The notes under the pieces: model-generated
What the model saw: the letters and a program-made list of their open reading frames with translations, nothing else
Told to the model about the DNA's origin: nothing
The model's database searches: none
Shown here: in pieces, positions 21,982-33,750 of the stretch
Layout: each line of letters begins with the position of its first letter
Numbering within the stretch: position 1 is the first letter of the stretch
Source of the DNA: Sweltsa coloradensis
Lineage: Eukaryota > Arthropoda > Insecta > Plecoptera > Chloroperlidae
Direction of reading: 5' to 3'
NCBI GenBank assembly: GCA_024449915.1
Contig: JAMZAV010002033.1
Location: 1-64,000, forward strand
DNA: 64,000 bases
Position numbers and translations under genes: made by a program

Positions 21982-23476
21982 TAACAAATAATGGGAAAAT
22001 AAAGTTACACTGTTGGGACGTTTGGTTCTGCATGTTATAGCTTACTATAAGTTTGTAAGTATTATAGTAAGTATATCGCAATTATATTTTTATTATATTA
22101 TAACTACAATCAGTTTATCGGTAAAGAATTAGATTAGTAGAGCAGCTAAAACTGTCTACAGAAAACAATAACAAAGTGTTTTCTAAATAGTAAATTGATT
22201 GGGTCGAGGATAACCAACGAATTATTATCTATCCCCTGCTAACTACACAAGTAAGCATTGAAGACTTATCCCTTACCCTGAGGGATATAGGATTACAACT
22301 TACAAGCAAGTTCTCACCACTCATCTTATCAATCAATTGAGTTCGCGTCCAAGCAATTTCTCAAACTCGCTTTTGCAAAATTGTGTTTTGCAACATCGAT
22401 TTGGCGCTCGCGTTGTGTATCGCTCGAGCGTGCGAAGAAAATGAAAAGCATTCTTGTTTCACAGCGCCAACAAGGGAGGCGCACTCACCCATAGGGAGAG
22501 GAATTGCATTCCAGCAGCCAATACTTGAAGCCCCTTTTAAATCCTTGGAAGCCTAATAACAGCTACGAGCTATAGCCCATCAGATTTAATAAACATGCAC
22601 ACCGCGTATTTGCAAAAATAACTCTCGAATTAATAAAGAAATTCTTGCCTGAGAAACGAAAAGTTGTTAAAGAAAGTTAGCCGAAAATATTTGCCCTTGA
22701 ATTGTTGACTCCATATAAAATGTAATACGTACTTATAAGTACTTTGAGCTGTCCCTTAAAATGTGAAATGTAAATGTACGGGCAAAGGTTGAAGTCACCA
22801 GTCACCAGTGTGACTCTTCGAAGCAACACTGGCGGCGCAGAGAATATTTGTATGTTTTCTAGCTGTAAGCTTCCTGTGAGGGAGGATTCATTACATTACA
22901 GTACAATACAAACTCAGTTGCCGAGGAAGCCTAGGTTAATATATATCTGCGCCTCTCATGGATAATCAGGATCCACACACACGACACGAGTTTAAGTTAA
23001 TTATAGGAGGAAGCGAACCTTAATCCATTTTATAGGAGTAAAATGTAACTCCTAATAAATAGCAGAGGCTAACTTTTAGAGTTAAATAACTCCGAAAATG
23101 CGTAACTCTTTTTTTTGGATACCGAAATGGGAGTTAAGTACGGCTAACTCTGGCATAATGCGCAGATACTCCGCAGTCCGCATTAACAAAGGGGTATTCA
23201 CCTCTAAAACAAACAAATATACCTACTCCATACAGGGTATTATTAGACATAGTAAAAGAAAACAAATCGAGTCCTACACCCTGACCTAGATGGGTCAGGA
23301 GAAGAGAATATTATTAAAACTAGGTCAACTATAGGTGCCGACGGCAACACACCTCATTAGAAATAACATTATGAGTGTGTTGTGACGTTATATATGTCAC
23401 CATACAGACGGACAAGTGAGTACTCCACTATAATAGGAAGAACAGTATTTCTAACCTAATACAGAGTATATTATTA
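21982..23476. other. unassigned sequence, no gene seen
   Basis: AT-rich with scattered GTAACTC/GAGTTA motifs around 23040-23170. Sub-100-codon ORFs only. Confidence 0.4.
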
Positions 23477-24238
23477 TTGGATGAGCGTAGCGAGCGAAGC
23501 GAAGATTCCATTTCACTACACTGGAGAAAAAAATCCGGAATGTTTTTTTTTTTTTGTATTTTTGTCTGTCTGTTAGCACGATTCCGGCTAAACCGATAAT
23601 CCGATTGAAATGAAATTTTATGGAGACCTTCGAAATCTCTGAACGAAGAACTGCCGTACGTTTTTGAGCGCAATCGGAAAATTATTTCTCATGAAAATCG
23701 CAATTTTACGATTTTTTTCGATTTTTTGAAAATTTCTTCGACTTATAACACCTACATGCTTTGTCCGATTTTAATGATTTTTTTCACACAACCTTAATTT
23801 CATGAATTTAGGTACTCGTGTGAAATTTGAGCGCGATCGAAAAATTATTTCTCAAGAAAATCGAAAGTTTACGGGTTTTTTCTTTGTTTAAACAATTCTT
23901 TGACTTATAACACCTACATGCTTTATCCGATTGTAATGATTTTTTCACAGAACCTTAATTTTATGAATTAATATATTCGTGTGAAATTTGAGCACAATCG
24001 AATAATTATTTCTTATGAAAATCAAAATTTTACGATTTTTTTCTTTTTTAAACGACGATTAATTAAAAAATTAAAAATTAGAGTTTATTTTTTATTTAAT
24101 TTAAATTAATTTTTTTTTAAATCTTCAATTAAGTAATGATTTTTTCACAGAACAACAGAAAATCCGCATAACACATGGCAGCTCAATGCACCAATTACGC
24201 TCATCCAACAACGCGGCGGGACTTAAGCGTTTTCCTAG
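23477..24238 (+). mobile_element. rolling-circle-like element, family A, full length (A2)
   Basis: 5' TTGGATGAGCGTAGCGAGCG. 3' TACGCTCATCCAAC, hairpin arms AACGC/GCGTT, TTCCTAG, then T. The body has a poly-T tract, ATTCCGGCTAAACCGATA and three diverged blocks each with AAATTATTTCTCA and TTTTACGATTTTTT. The segment GCATAACACATGGCAGCTCA before the 3' motif is shared with A3 and A4. Non-coding. Confidence 0.8.
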
Positions 24239-25071
24239 TATAAGGCAAGGAAAGATTAATTCGCATCTTGAATGCACATCACATTATCTCCACAAATAAG
24301 TAAGTTTCGTTTCTTTCGAGTTCCGGACCGTTGGTAAATATGGGTCTCTTGGGCGGAGCGACGCGCTACTTTAGAAGCGCAGCGCGTCGCGTCGCACTAG
24401 CCCCCGAGAAACTATACGCCGTTGAAATACGACCATCACTTGCAAGGGAAATGCAATAACTTTAAATATGAAAAACGTTTATGTGTTAGAATGGGTGAAT
24501 AATTATAAAAAAGAGGCGTAGTGCCTATAAATAAAAACACGGCGCGATGTTTTACGAAGTGACATGCACTTAATTTACAGGCAAGGATGGAAGGTGGGTG
24601 GGTTTTTCATTGAGTGAGTGCGATGTGGCTCGGCTCATGCTAGCCCGCAGGCTGACAAACATCGCATGCACAATTAGGGGCACATACATTTAGCGCTTTG
24701 CATAATAAATCCACACCTGTGTTGATGAAACCGCTACTAAGTGCAGAATTTCCTCAAGCTCAATGTGTCCCCACGCTTAAAAAGAGAATAGCATTCTCAA
24801 TTTTCTTCAATTGGCAATTTCAATTTCAATTTTACTTCTATTGGCTTAATTACAAACCTAATGGTTTAATTTTTCATTAAAAGTGCAAGAAGATTCCAAA
24901 AGGCGGTTATGGTGGGGGGCGGGGGGATTCGAGAGGGGGAGACAGATCTTGGAAACGGTACGATGGTAAAGAAAAATAGGGATGAGCCGCTGTGGATGGT
25001 GGGGTTTACGAGGGCGCGTGCACCATTTGGACTGTCCCTTTGACACATGTGACAAGTAATAGACTGGGTAG
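24239..25071. other. unassigned sequence with a GC-rich hairpin
   Basis: GCGACGCGCT (24358-24367) and AGCGCGTCGC (24381-24390) form a perfect 10-bp stem with a 13-base loop. The rest shows no gene. Confidence 0.5.
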
Positions 25072-25776
25072 TCGTCACGTCACGGCAACATAAACGTTGG
25101 CTCCTGCTGCACTAGATCATGAAGATAACAAGTTGTATCTACTCGTCACGTCACGGCAACATAAACGTTGGCTCCTGCTGCACTAGATCATGAAGATAAC
25201 AAGTTGTATCTACTCGTCACGTCACGGCAACATAAACGTTGGCTCCTGCTGCACTAGATCATGAGATAACAAGTTGTATCTACTCGTCACGTCACGGCAA
25301 CATAAACGTTGGCTCCGGCTGCACTAGATCATGAGATAACAAGTTGTATCTACTCGTCACGTCACGGCAACATAAACGTTGGCTCCTGCTGCACTAGATC
25401 ATCAAGATAACAAGTTGTATCTACTCGTCACGTCACGGCAACATAAACGTTGGCTCCTGCTGCACTAGATCATGAGATAACAAGTTGTATCTACTCGTCA
25501 CGTCACGGCAACATAAACGTTGGCTCCTGCTGCACTAGATCATGAGATAACAAGTTGTATCTACTCGTCACGTCACGGCAACATAAACGTTGGCTCCTGC
25601 TGCACTAGATCATGAGATAACAAGTTGTATCTACTCGTCACGTCACGGCAACATAAACGTTGGCTCCTGCTGCACTAGATCATGAGATAACAAGTTGTAT
25701 CTACTCGTCACGTCACGGCAACATAAACGTTGGCTCCTGCTGCACTAGATCATGAAGATAACAAGTTGTATCTACT
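25072..25776. repeat. 70/71-bp satellite, 10 copies
   Basis: CACGGCAACATAAACGTT recurs at 25081, 25152, 25223, 25293, 25363, 25434, 25504, 25574, 25644 and 25714. Two unit types differ by one base: CATGAAGATA or CATCAAGATA (71 bp) and CATGAGATA (70 bp). The array ends exactly where the 3' terminus of rolling-circle-like element B3 begins. Confidence 0.95.
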
Positions 25777-26279
25777 TGGCCGCTTCGCTAACGATTTTTC
25801 CAGTCCCGTTGATGGATGAGCTTTTATGGTTGATTACCAGCAAATATCACGAAAATATTGTAGGCATATTAAAAATCGTGGAGAAAAATCGTAAACGTAA
25901 GATTTCTATGAGAAATATTTCTTCAAATGTCTAAAATCGTAACATATATAATTTAAGTGATTTTAAAACGTTCCCATAAAGTTTCATCAAGATCGGAGTA
26001 GCCGTTTGCCCGGTCGCGGGCCAAATATAACGAAAATATCTCATTAAAAATCGAAAAAAATCGTAAAAGTACGATAATCATAAATATTTGATCGATTGTA
26101 CATTAAAACGTGGCAAGTCTAAGTTCAGAGATTTCGAAGGTCCTCTCAAATTTTCATTAAGATCGCATGTGCCGTTTGCCCGGTAGAGCGCAAACAAACA
26201 GACAAAAAAAAACACCCGAGCTATTTTTTATCTATTTTTTTTTTGGGGGGGGGGGGGGGGGTCAGTAAAATTGAAGTTG
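25775..26279 (-). mobile_element. rolling-circle-like element, family B, 5'-truncated (B3)
   Basis: In reverse orientation: a 3' end of the longer type (GCGAAGC spacer, CAAGT in place of CTAGT), the GCTCATCCATCAACG motif, one copy of the body repeat and the poly-T/poly-G tract (17 G at 26245-26261). It lacks the terminal TTTGGATGAGCG. The satellite at 25072-25776 abuts its 3' end. Confidence 0.65.
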
Positions 26280-26736
26280 AACATAAACTACACAAACGGA
26301 AACGTAGCATTCCATCGTTCCTGGTTTGAATTAAAAGAATTGTCCTTAGTTTGATTAGTATCTTGTAAATTGGGAACAATAATGAGGTAGTTTGGCGAGA
26401 TTTAGTCCGTGCAACATTTCAAATCCGGAAACCAGCACCAAAATTTAGGAGCAGGTAACAGACGTATTTTAGAATGTTATTTTCACGGGGGACACGCATG
26501 GTAGCAAATAAGTCATCTGTCATGGCGTCCACAAGATGGCCGCCAAAATAATTCTTAAAATTGCTATAACTCAAGAAGTAATCATCAGATTTGGATACCC
26601 CTACACCAGGTATTGTTTTATTCGGTTTTTTAATGCTCTACAAAAAATGTCATCATAAATCTTACCGTAAATACAATAGTTTTAATTATATTTATATATT
26701 ATTACAATGAATTGCAATTATAGCACTTTTTGGTAA
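26280..26736. other. unassigned sequence, no gene seen
   Basis: Contains CACAAGATGGCCGCCAAAAT near 26530, a motif also seen in altered form near 29480 and typical of dispersed repeats. Confidence 0.35.
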
Positions 26737-27533
26737 CTAGGAAAACGCTTAAGTCCCCGCCGCGTTGTTGGATGAGCGTAATTGGTGCATTGAGCTGACA
26801 TGTGTTATGCGGATTTTCTGTTGTTCTGTGAAAAAATTAGTACTTAGTTGAAGATTTTTTTAAAATTAAATTAAATTAAATAAAAAATAAACTTAAATTT
26901 TTAATTTTTTTAATTAATCGTATGAATTTTAAAAATTGAAAAAACGAAAAATTGCGATTTTTATAAGAAATAATTATTCGATTGCGCTCAAATTTCACAC
27001 AATATATTAAATTCATAAAATTAAGGTTCTGTGAAAAAAGTATTACAATAAAATAAAGCATGTAGGTGTTATAAGTAAAAAAAATATTTAAAAAAAGAAA
27101 AAACCCACAAAATTTATATTTTCATGAAAAATAATTTTTCGATTGCGCTCAAAATTTCACACGGATATCTTAATTCATAAAATTAAGGTTCTGTGAAAAA
27201 AATCATAAAAATCGGATTAAGCATGTAAGTGTTATAAGTAAAATAAATTTTCAAAAAATCGAAAAAAATCGTAAAATTGCGATTTTCATAAGAAATAATT
27301 TTTTGATTGCGCTCAAAAACGTGGCAGTTCTAAGTTCAGAGATTTCGAAGGCCTCCATAAAATTTCATCGCAAACGGAGTATTGGTTTAGCCGGAATCGT
27401 GCTGACAAACACACAAAAATACAGAAAAAAAAAAAGAAAGAAGGAAAAAAAAAAAAAACATTCCGGATTTTTTTCTCCAGTGTAGTGAAATGGAATCTTC
27501 GCTTCGCTCGCTACGCTCGCTACGCTCATCCAA
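26737..27533 (-). mobile_element. rolling-circle-like element, family A, full length, reverse (A3)
   Basis: Reverse-oriented: CTAG at 26737-26740, hairpin AACGC/GCGTT (one extra base in the loop), TTGGATGAGCGTAATTGG as the inner motif, and the terminal ACGCTCATCCAA at the far end after a duplicated CGCTCGCTACGCTCGCTACG. The body matches A2 throughout. Confidence 0.8.
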
Positions 27534-28613
27534 TTATTTAAACGTAGAATTCGCTATTGTCATAAAATTTTCAGACTATACTAAAATAACGCCAATAAAT
27601 CCAAAATTTAAGTCCCGAAACGAAATTCTTGTAACTTTTTGATTAATTAATTAATGAAATTAAGCATTAATTAAATCCTAACTAAAAGTATCTTATTAAG
27701 TGTATCACACAAAAACAATATGGCCACAATGAACCAAAAAAATATTGGTTCCAAAAATTAATTCCAATCACTTTTCTATTAATTAAATTAATTAAATTAA
27801 TTAAAAATGACAATAATCTCAATTAATTTTTTAAAATAAACACAATGTGGTCGACCTTGGTATAATTTTAAAGCTAGTTTTAAGACGAATAAATGTAATG
27901 AAAAAAATTTAATTAATTAATTAATCATTGAATTAATTACATTTTAGTTAAATTATCTCACTTTTGACATTATGTCTTGTTATGTTTACCTAAAACTCGA
28001 TCAATCGTCATAAAATTTTACCACTTTACTAACATAATGCCAATGAATCCAAAATGCCACGTCACGAAACAAAATTCAAAATTCATGTCCCACATATCCT
28101 CTTAAAGGATGACCAACGCTGGGTTGCTAATAATTGGGGCAAAAAGGAAAACGAGGAAATTATTGGGGGGGGGGGGGCGGATTGAGATTGAAGGGGGGGA
28201 CGCCACCCAAAAAAACCCTAGTGACGCCACTGGTTGCTATGAGCACGCATCACGTTACACCGATGGTCTCCCGCTTTCAAATAGAAGTTGTAAGCGCGAC
28301 TTACTACTCTGACCACTGTTTTATTTTTATTTTTAGATAATTAGCTTTATTTATTTTGATATGTCCAAAACATGTCCTTGATTTATGTTAACCATAAAAA
28401 TATGTTTAAAGATATTGTACAAAGAGCTGTAAATTATAAATGAAAAATGAAAAAAACGCCAGACAACTCCGACAACTCGTCCGGGGCGGCCTACAGATTA
28501 GAGCTGTGAACGCGACGTTCCCAGGAAGCAAGGAAATCACTGCAGACTCGGAGATACTACTATCGAAGAAATACGAAGGTGACCTTGACTACTTGTATGA
28601 GTATCACCAGAGG
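27534..28613. other. AT-rich unassigned sequence, TTAATTAA clusters
   Basis: 27640-27960 is dominated by ATTAATTAATT-type strings. A 13-base G run lies at 28165-28177. ORFs across the G run are not supported. Confidence 0.4.
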
Positions 28614-28707
28614 ACACGCGCATCAGTCTGCGAGATGATTCTAGTGTGGTGGATGTAGACACACGCGCATCAGTCTGCGAGATGATCCTAGTCTGGTGGA
28701 TGTAGTT
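28614..28707. repeat. two-copy 47-bp tandem duplication
   Basis: ACACGCGCATCAGTCTGCG to GGTGGATGTAG occurs at 28614 and again at 28661 with two substitutions. The ORF at 28440-28658 ends within it and shows no known domain. Confidence 0.85.
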
Positions 28708-29578
28708 GCTAGCTTCCTACTTCCTAACTGCATCGCAGCTGCAGTTATCATTGATGGCCTCCACAACACACAATTAACAATACATAGACAGGAAATAAAT
28801 ATCAAATGATTTGGGTTATAATTATACAACAATAGTACAATATCGATGAAAAATAATTAAATATAATGTACACTAATATACTCCAAAACAAGCTTATGGT
28901 AGTGCTATTGAGAGAAAAGCAATTGTCATAACGAGTGGTCACACGATACACATTTGAAGAAATTAATGTTAATTAGTGATTTGGTCATTGATCCTTCACT
29001 GGGATATGATTTATATTCAATAATGATTTTTAATGAAAAGAGATTTTACGGTACATTATGACTACATTTTGTGTTTCCAATGTTTATTTGGTGGCAAAAC
29101 GTTGTTCTACACCCAATTCCCTATAGCTATAGAGAGAGCGTTTTTGATCTCATCCCAACCCTCAAACCAGTCTGCTTGATAAGTCGTCTACAAGGTAATA
29201 GAATATGTGTCTGATTACTATTGTTACCAGAATTAACGCTCGGTCATAAACCGGGCATCCATTACAGTCCACTCGGCTGTTGGGCGAACCTACGTAGTTT
29301 CGTAAACAAATGACCCAAAACCAAAAGGGTGTCAACTTGCAATGCATGGCCTCCGATTTCATTATTACACTGATTTTGATGCAATATTTGAGTTTCCGAT
29401 GGTCGATTAAGTGGTCAAAATGGTGCCACATGCCACGATTTCGTCGAAATTTTGTGATCTATTCAATCTAGACGCCATATTTAAAGATGGCCGCCAAAGG
29501 TGAATGGATTGAGAGCCGAGTAAGGCTATGACTACTTGGATGTCTAGTAGACGCACAAACAAAGTGGCGCCTCCCTAC
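28708..29578. other. unassigned sequence, no gene seen
   Basis: Intron or flank of the candidate exon at 29579-29715 if that exon is real. Holds a GATGGCCGCCAAAGG motif near 29487. Confidence 0.35.
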
Positions 29579-29715
29579 CTGGAGCGTAACCACGAGGTTG
29601 GTCTCGGGCACCCTCGCGGTATGCTCGGCGACTGTGTCCTACGACGTCGTCGCCTCCTAGTCTTATGCAAGAGAAGCACGAGCACCGCACACACAATGAA
29701 GATCAACGGTTGCAT
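29579..29715 (-). CDS. candidate first exon with signal peptide/anchor
   Basis: From an ATG at 29715 the minus strand reads 45 codons to a good donor, CTCCAG|GTAGGG (GT at 29578). The translation starts MQPLIFIVCAVLVLLL, a clear hydrophobic signal or membrane-anchor segment, followed by a basic cluster (HKTRRRRRR) and a Pro/Arg-rich stretch. This is the shape of a type II membrane protein or a signal-anchored enzyme. A larger ORF on the opposite strand covers the same DNA but has no such feature. I see no second exon and cannot name a family. Confidence 0.35.
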
Positions 29716-32700
29716 CCTGAGAGCCTCACTTTGGTGGGTCCGACATCACAACTACTGGCACTACACTCGCTCACTCTTTCTTCACAACACAACACAAACA
29801 AGATCAAGGCTAAAGATCAAACATCTCGAGAATGACGTATACACACGGTTAACAAATTAAATATTGTCTAGAACACGCTTATGACTGGGGAATCCGTTTC
29901 ATGCTCTCAAAACACAAATTTGACATCGCGTGCGAAAATGTTAGTTCTTCGTGTAAATGCCGACTGGACACGTGTGCATTACATAAAGTAACACTTGCAA
30001 GTTGAAACTAAAAAAATAATCACGAATTTCGCTACTTTTGCTATTTTTTCAAAATATTTTCTTTTAACTTTCTGGTGTTTTCGACTTTGGTTGATGTGTA
30101 CTTTGTGTCAGTGGGAACGAGTGCAAACCTGGATCAACATATCAATTTACAATTCCATGTGTACACGTGTACATGTTTTTAAACAGAGATGCGAAGCGTC
30201 ATATACAATTCAATGTTTAATTAAATTAATGCTTAGTCAAATGCAATAAAACACATGAAACAAATCAACATAAATAATAACCGTCAAAACATTCACGTGC
30301 AGCAACAAAGGTTGTTCGTCCAAAAAAAAACAAGATGAATTTTCCGTTTAAAACAAGACATTACATATTATTATCTTTTGAGAAGTCCAAAACCATGTTG
30401 CAATTAATTTTTGGTAGAAGCATACCCTCACAGTGTGTGAGTGGTGGTCGAATTACAATTAGGGGGGTGAGAGGGGGGGGGGGAAGAGTGACATACTCCC
30501 AAAATAAATGTATAGTCTTAGCCCCCCCCCCCCCCGCAAAAAAAGAAGAAAACGAACGAAACGGTTATTCCAATTTTGATAAGTAATTTCAGGGAACTTT
30601 TGAAACCGTTACACCTCTTCCTGATTTTGAGTTGGAAGCTTGCCTTGCCTTCACATCGCATCGTGCATCGTGCAAATAGTTTTACAATGTTTGGTCGCTC
30701 TCTACCAGACAAACGGATATTCCATTTCCAGGAAACCTTCGAAACCTCTTAAGCTATACCTGCTACATTTTTAAGTACAGACAAATAGCGTGGAAGGTAT
30801 ACTTGTTGAGATTTCATAGGTCCCTGAAATCAGAGGATCTATTTGTCCAGTACAGAGCGCAATCATAGACTGAGAGTACTGTCGTCTCCATGGAGACTAC
30901 CAAGCAGAGGTTCGTTATGCGTCCGCCCAAAGCATTTGCACTAGCATGAAAAAACGTGGAACTTACGATACACAATTTGAAAATACATCCCTCATTCCGT
31001 AAATAGTCCAAGCAATAAAAAATCATCATCCTATGTTGAATACACGTTGATCTGGTTGTAGAGGTGGACGCATGCATACGACTAGTCTCCCCAACTATCC
31101 ACCCGCGGTATGTTATGATGTTACGTACGTTTCATATTGATTCGCATTCGAATTTGTTTCGAACAATGTATAAGTGTGAGGGAAGGTAATTGCCCAGGCT
31201 GTAATAGAGTTGGTGCGAAGAATACCCACCAAGCTGCAGATAAGCACGGGCCTCACAAACACATTGCAAGTACAGGCCTACAATGCTACGGGGGTTGGAA
31301 GGATATTCAGCGTCCAAAGTTGCATTTCTACCAAAAATATCTGTACAAAAGACGCATTTTTTATTAAATTTAAAAACGGAAACGCGATTCTGTGAACGAA
31401 CCCTATACGTTATTCTCGAATGGTTCCAGTACTGTGTTGGTGAGTGTGAGATATAAGACTAGAACACAGGTTTATTTTCCCAAGACTCTTCTCGGTCATC
31501 TGGCGAATGAGACTCGCTTATTGTAAATTGTAACTCTTTCCTTCTATCCTCACCGCACCCTGATTTAAATGTGCACGCGTTGAGCGCGGGTCTGCTTCCA
31601 GCCTAACCCCATCTCATCATCGTGTATGAACGACTCAGGTGGTTTCAGAAAATCTAATACACTTTGCCTAAATCAGTTAGAACTCGTGTCTGTTGCTCAC
31701 AATGAAGAAAAAAGCGTTTGATTGAAATCTGATTGAAATCAATGCCCCTGGCAGATACCCGGGTATTGGTATCACTTGTTTGAAAGTGTGGCTGACATCA
31801 CAGCGCGGAAGCTCTAGTCGTGCACTGCACTTCAGCACATCAATAGATTTTTACGAGGTTCAACTTTTGACGAAGAAGTCCTAAATTGACCATTTTCGTG
31901 GATTGTTTCAGGCATATCGAATACTAATCTAGTAGTGTCTGTGAAGGGCTGCCCATATATCCTTGGTTGACAGTTAGGTTGGTTTAGGTCGAGCGTTTGG
32001 CCGACTGCACCGTTGACAACTCGTGACTATTTAAATCACAGCTCATTCATAGTAGTATACGAGGAAAGAGAAATGTGCGTTGTGCGATCTGAAAGAAATT
32101 GGTTTTAAATAATTGTCGAATTTCGTCATTTTACTCAGGTATAGGTTAATAGTGTTTAAGCGGATGCTCATGCAAGCGGGCGCCAATCTTGAGTCAGTTT
32201 CCACTGATCGCCGAAGCGTATTCCGTAATGCGACCGATACTGTTGCGATTACCGTACGAACAAACCTATGTGTTCTGAAGGAAGTTCTAGCAGGAGAGGG
32301 CTACGTGCCGGCGCCTGTGTTCACTTCAGTACAGCAAGGTACTATGTATATGAACAATCGAAATTGTATTTCGCGTTCTCAAAATAGTCAGAAGGCTGAC
32401 ATAAATAGATATACGCAGTGAAAAACCAGTGTCCAACCCCTCACTAGAGTGGATGGGGTGAAAGAGTCGGCCCCAACACGTACAGCGCTGATAACACAGG
32501 TGGCACGACAAAGCCAGTTAATAAACTCTTTGTTCACCCCTCCCTCCCTGCAGAATCATTTCCAACCGCTCACTCCAAGCTCTTCGTGGTGGTGGAGGTG
32601 GTGTTGCTGAATGCTAAAGTGAAATAAGACTCGCTATGACTTGGGTTGTGATTGTGAACCACATTGTTTGGTGTCTTCAGCATCGGGAGGTAGCCGTAAC

Positions 32701-33689
32701 TTTGGTACAAACCAAAATAAATTCACCGTTTGATCGAAATCAATAATGAATTGAAACAAGGCGATTAAACATTAAACCCGCGGTCAGGGCATGTCCCACG
32801 AGGTATTTGTCCACCACGAGCCAATAAAGTCGAGAGCTTTATGCCATCTGAGACCGGTCCCATCCCATCTGTACAGGGTCAACTCTTGCATCTCAATGAA
32901 AAGTTGTCATTGATAAGATCCGAGCAAGCACAGCTCACATTGTCCGAGTGGACTGTACCCTGCGATCTATACTCCCCATTATCTGGTGGCACCGCGCTAC
33001 AACAATCTCTTCCTCACTAGCGAGTAGCGACTACTCCGTACTGTAATTTATGTAAAAAGGTGAAGGGTGCACGGCGTAATGGGGTTAATGAGCGCAATGC
33101 TATTCTGTGACCTATTTCTTGAGACACACAGATCAATACAAGAGTGATCACTGATTAGTACTCGCCGAGGCCTCGGGATGAATCTCGGCAAAGCTGCACC
33201 AATTAATCATTGTGAACGACGCGAAATGACAGAAAACAAAACTAGGACTTGATAATCAACAGTTCCATTTGCAGACAAGGGGTTTTATTTGTTCTGGTCC
33301 CTGATTGAAGCTAAAAATAAAACGTAAAGCAATTACCGATTGCAGTGATGGTGTTTGTTGCTATGTCTCGGATAATGCAGTGGTGGATGATGGATATGTC
33401 CCGTCCCTCGCCCTAACCGTGCGCGGACGTACGCGATGACACGAAGACGAGAGAATGGCAGCCAGGATTCCTGGCAGGAAGTAGGAACGCAAGGCAGTGA
33501 CCAGGCAAGGCACTCACCTATGAGCACGAGCGATCGCAGCACATCACAGCTCTAGAATCAACGATATTCGCCATCGAAACTGATTCCGAAAATGAAAAAA
33601 AGAAATTATTTTAAGTTCATTCACGATTATTGAGAAAAGTACGACGTGCACATTTACGTAAATGAATTATCTCCCGAACACTGCCAGCG
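29716..33689. other. unassigned sequence, no gene seen
   Basis: Contains a 14-base C run at 30522-30535 and a weak family B-like remnant near 30690-30780 (ACAAACGGATATTCC, CCTTCGAAACCTCT). A strong donor-like CATAG|GTGAGT is on the minus strand near 33514, but the frame before it has an in-frame stop at the junction. No gene could be assembled. Confidence 0.35.
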
Positions 33690-33750
33690 GTCAAGGACAC
33701 ACACTCGAACCCACGCCCTCGTAGAGCCACCCGTACGCGACGCGAGTGTC
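33690..33750 (-). repeat. tRNA-derived SINE remnant
   Basis: The minus strand contains GGTGGCTCTACGAGGGCG followed by the B-box-like GGGTTCGAGTG. Similar minus-strand remnants lie near 44000-44040 (GGTTAGAGC ... GGGTTCGAGAAC) and 48303-48360. Confidence 0.4.

Noticed and set aside
25072..25776. CRISPR array
   Set aside because: Repeats of 70/71 bp have no unique spacers and no cas genes; this is head-to-tail satellite DNA in a eukaryotic context. The same applies to 9943-10304 and 55731-57160.
29528..29860. 110-codon plus-strand ORF
   Set aside because: No recognisable feature; the opposite strand gives a better exon structure over the same bases.
33514..33590. First exon ending at CATAG|GTGAGT on the minus strand
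   Set aside because: The donor is strong, but the best ATG frame meets TAG exactly at the junction and no other frame has a convincing start.
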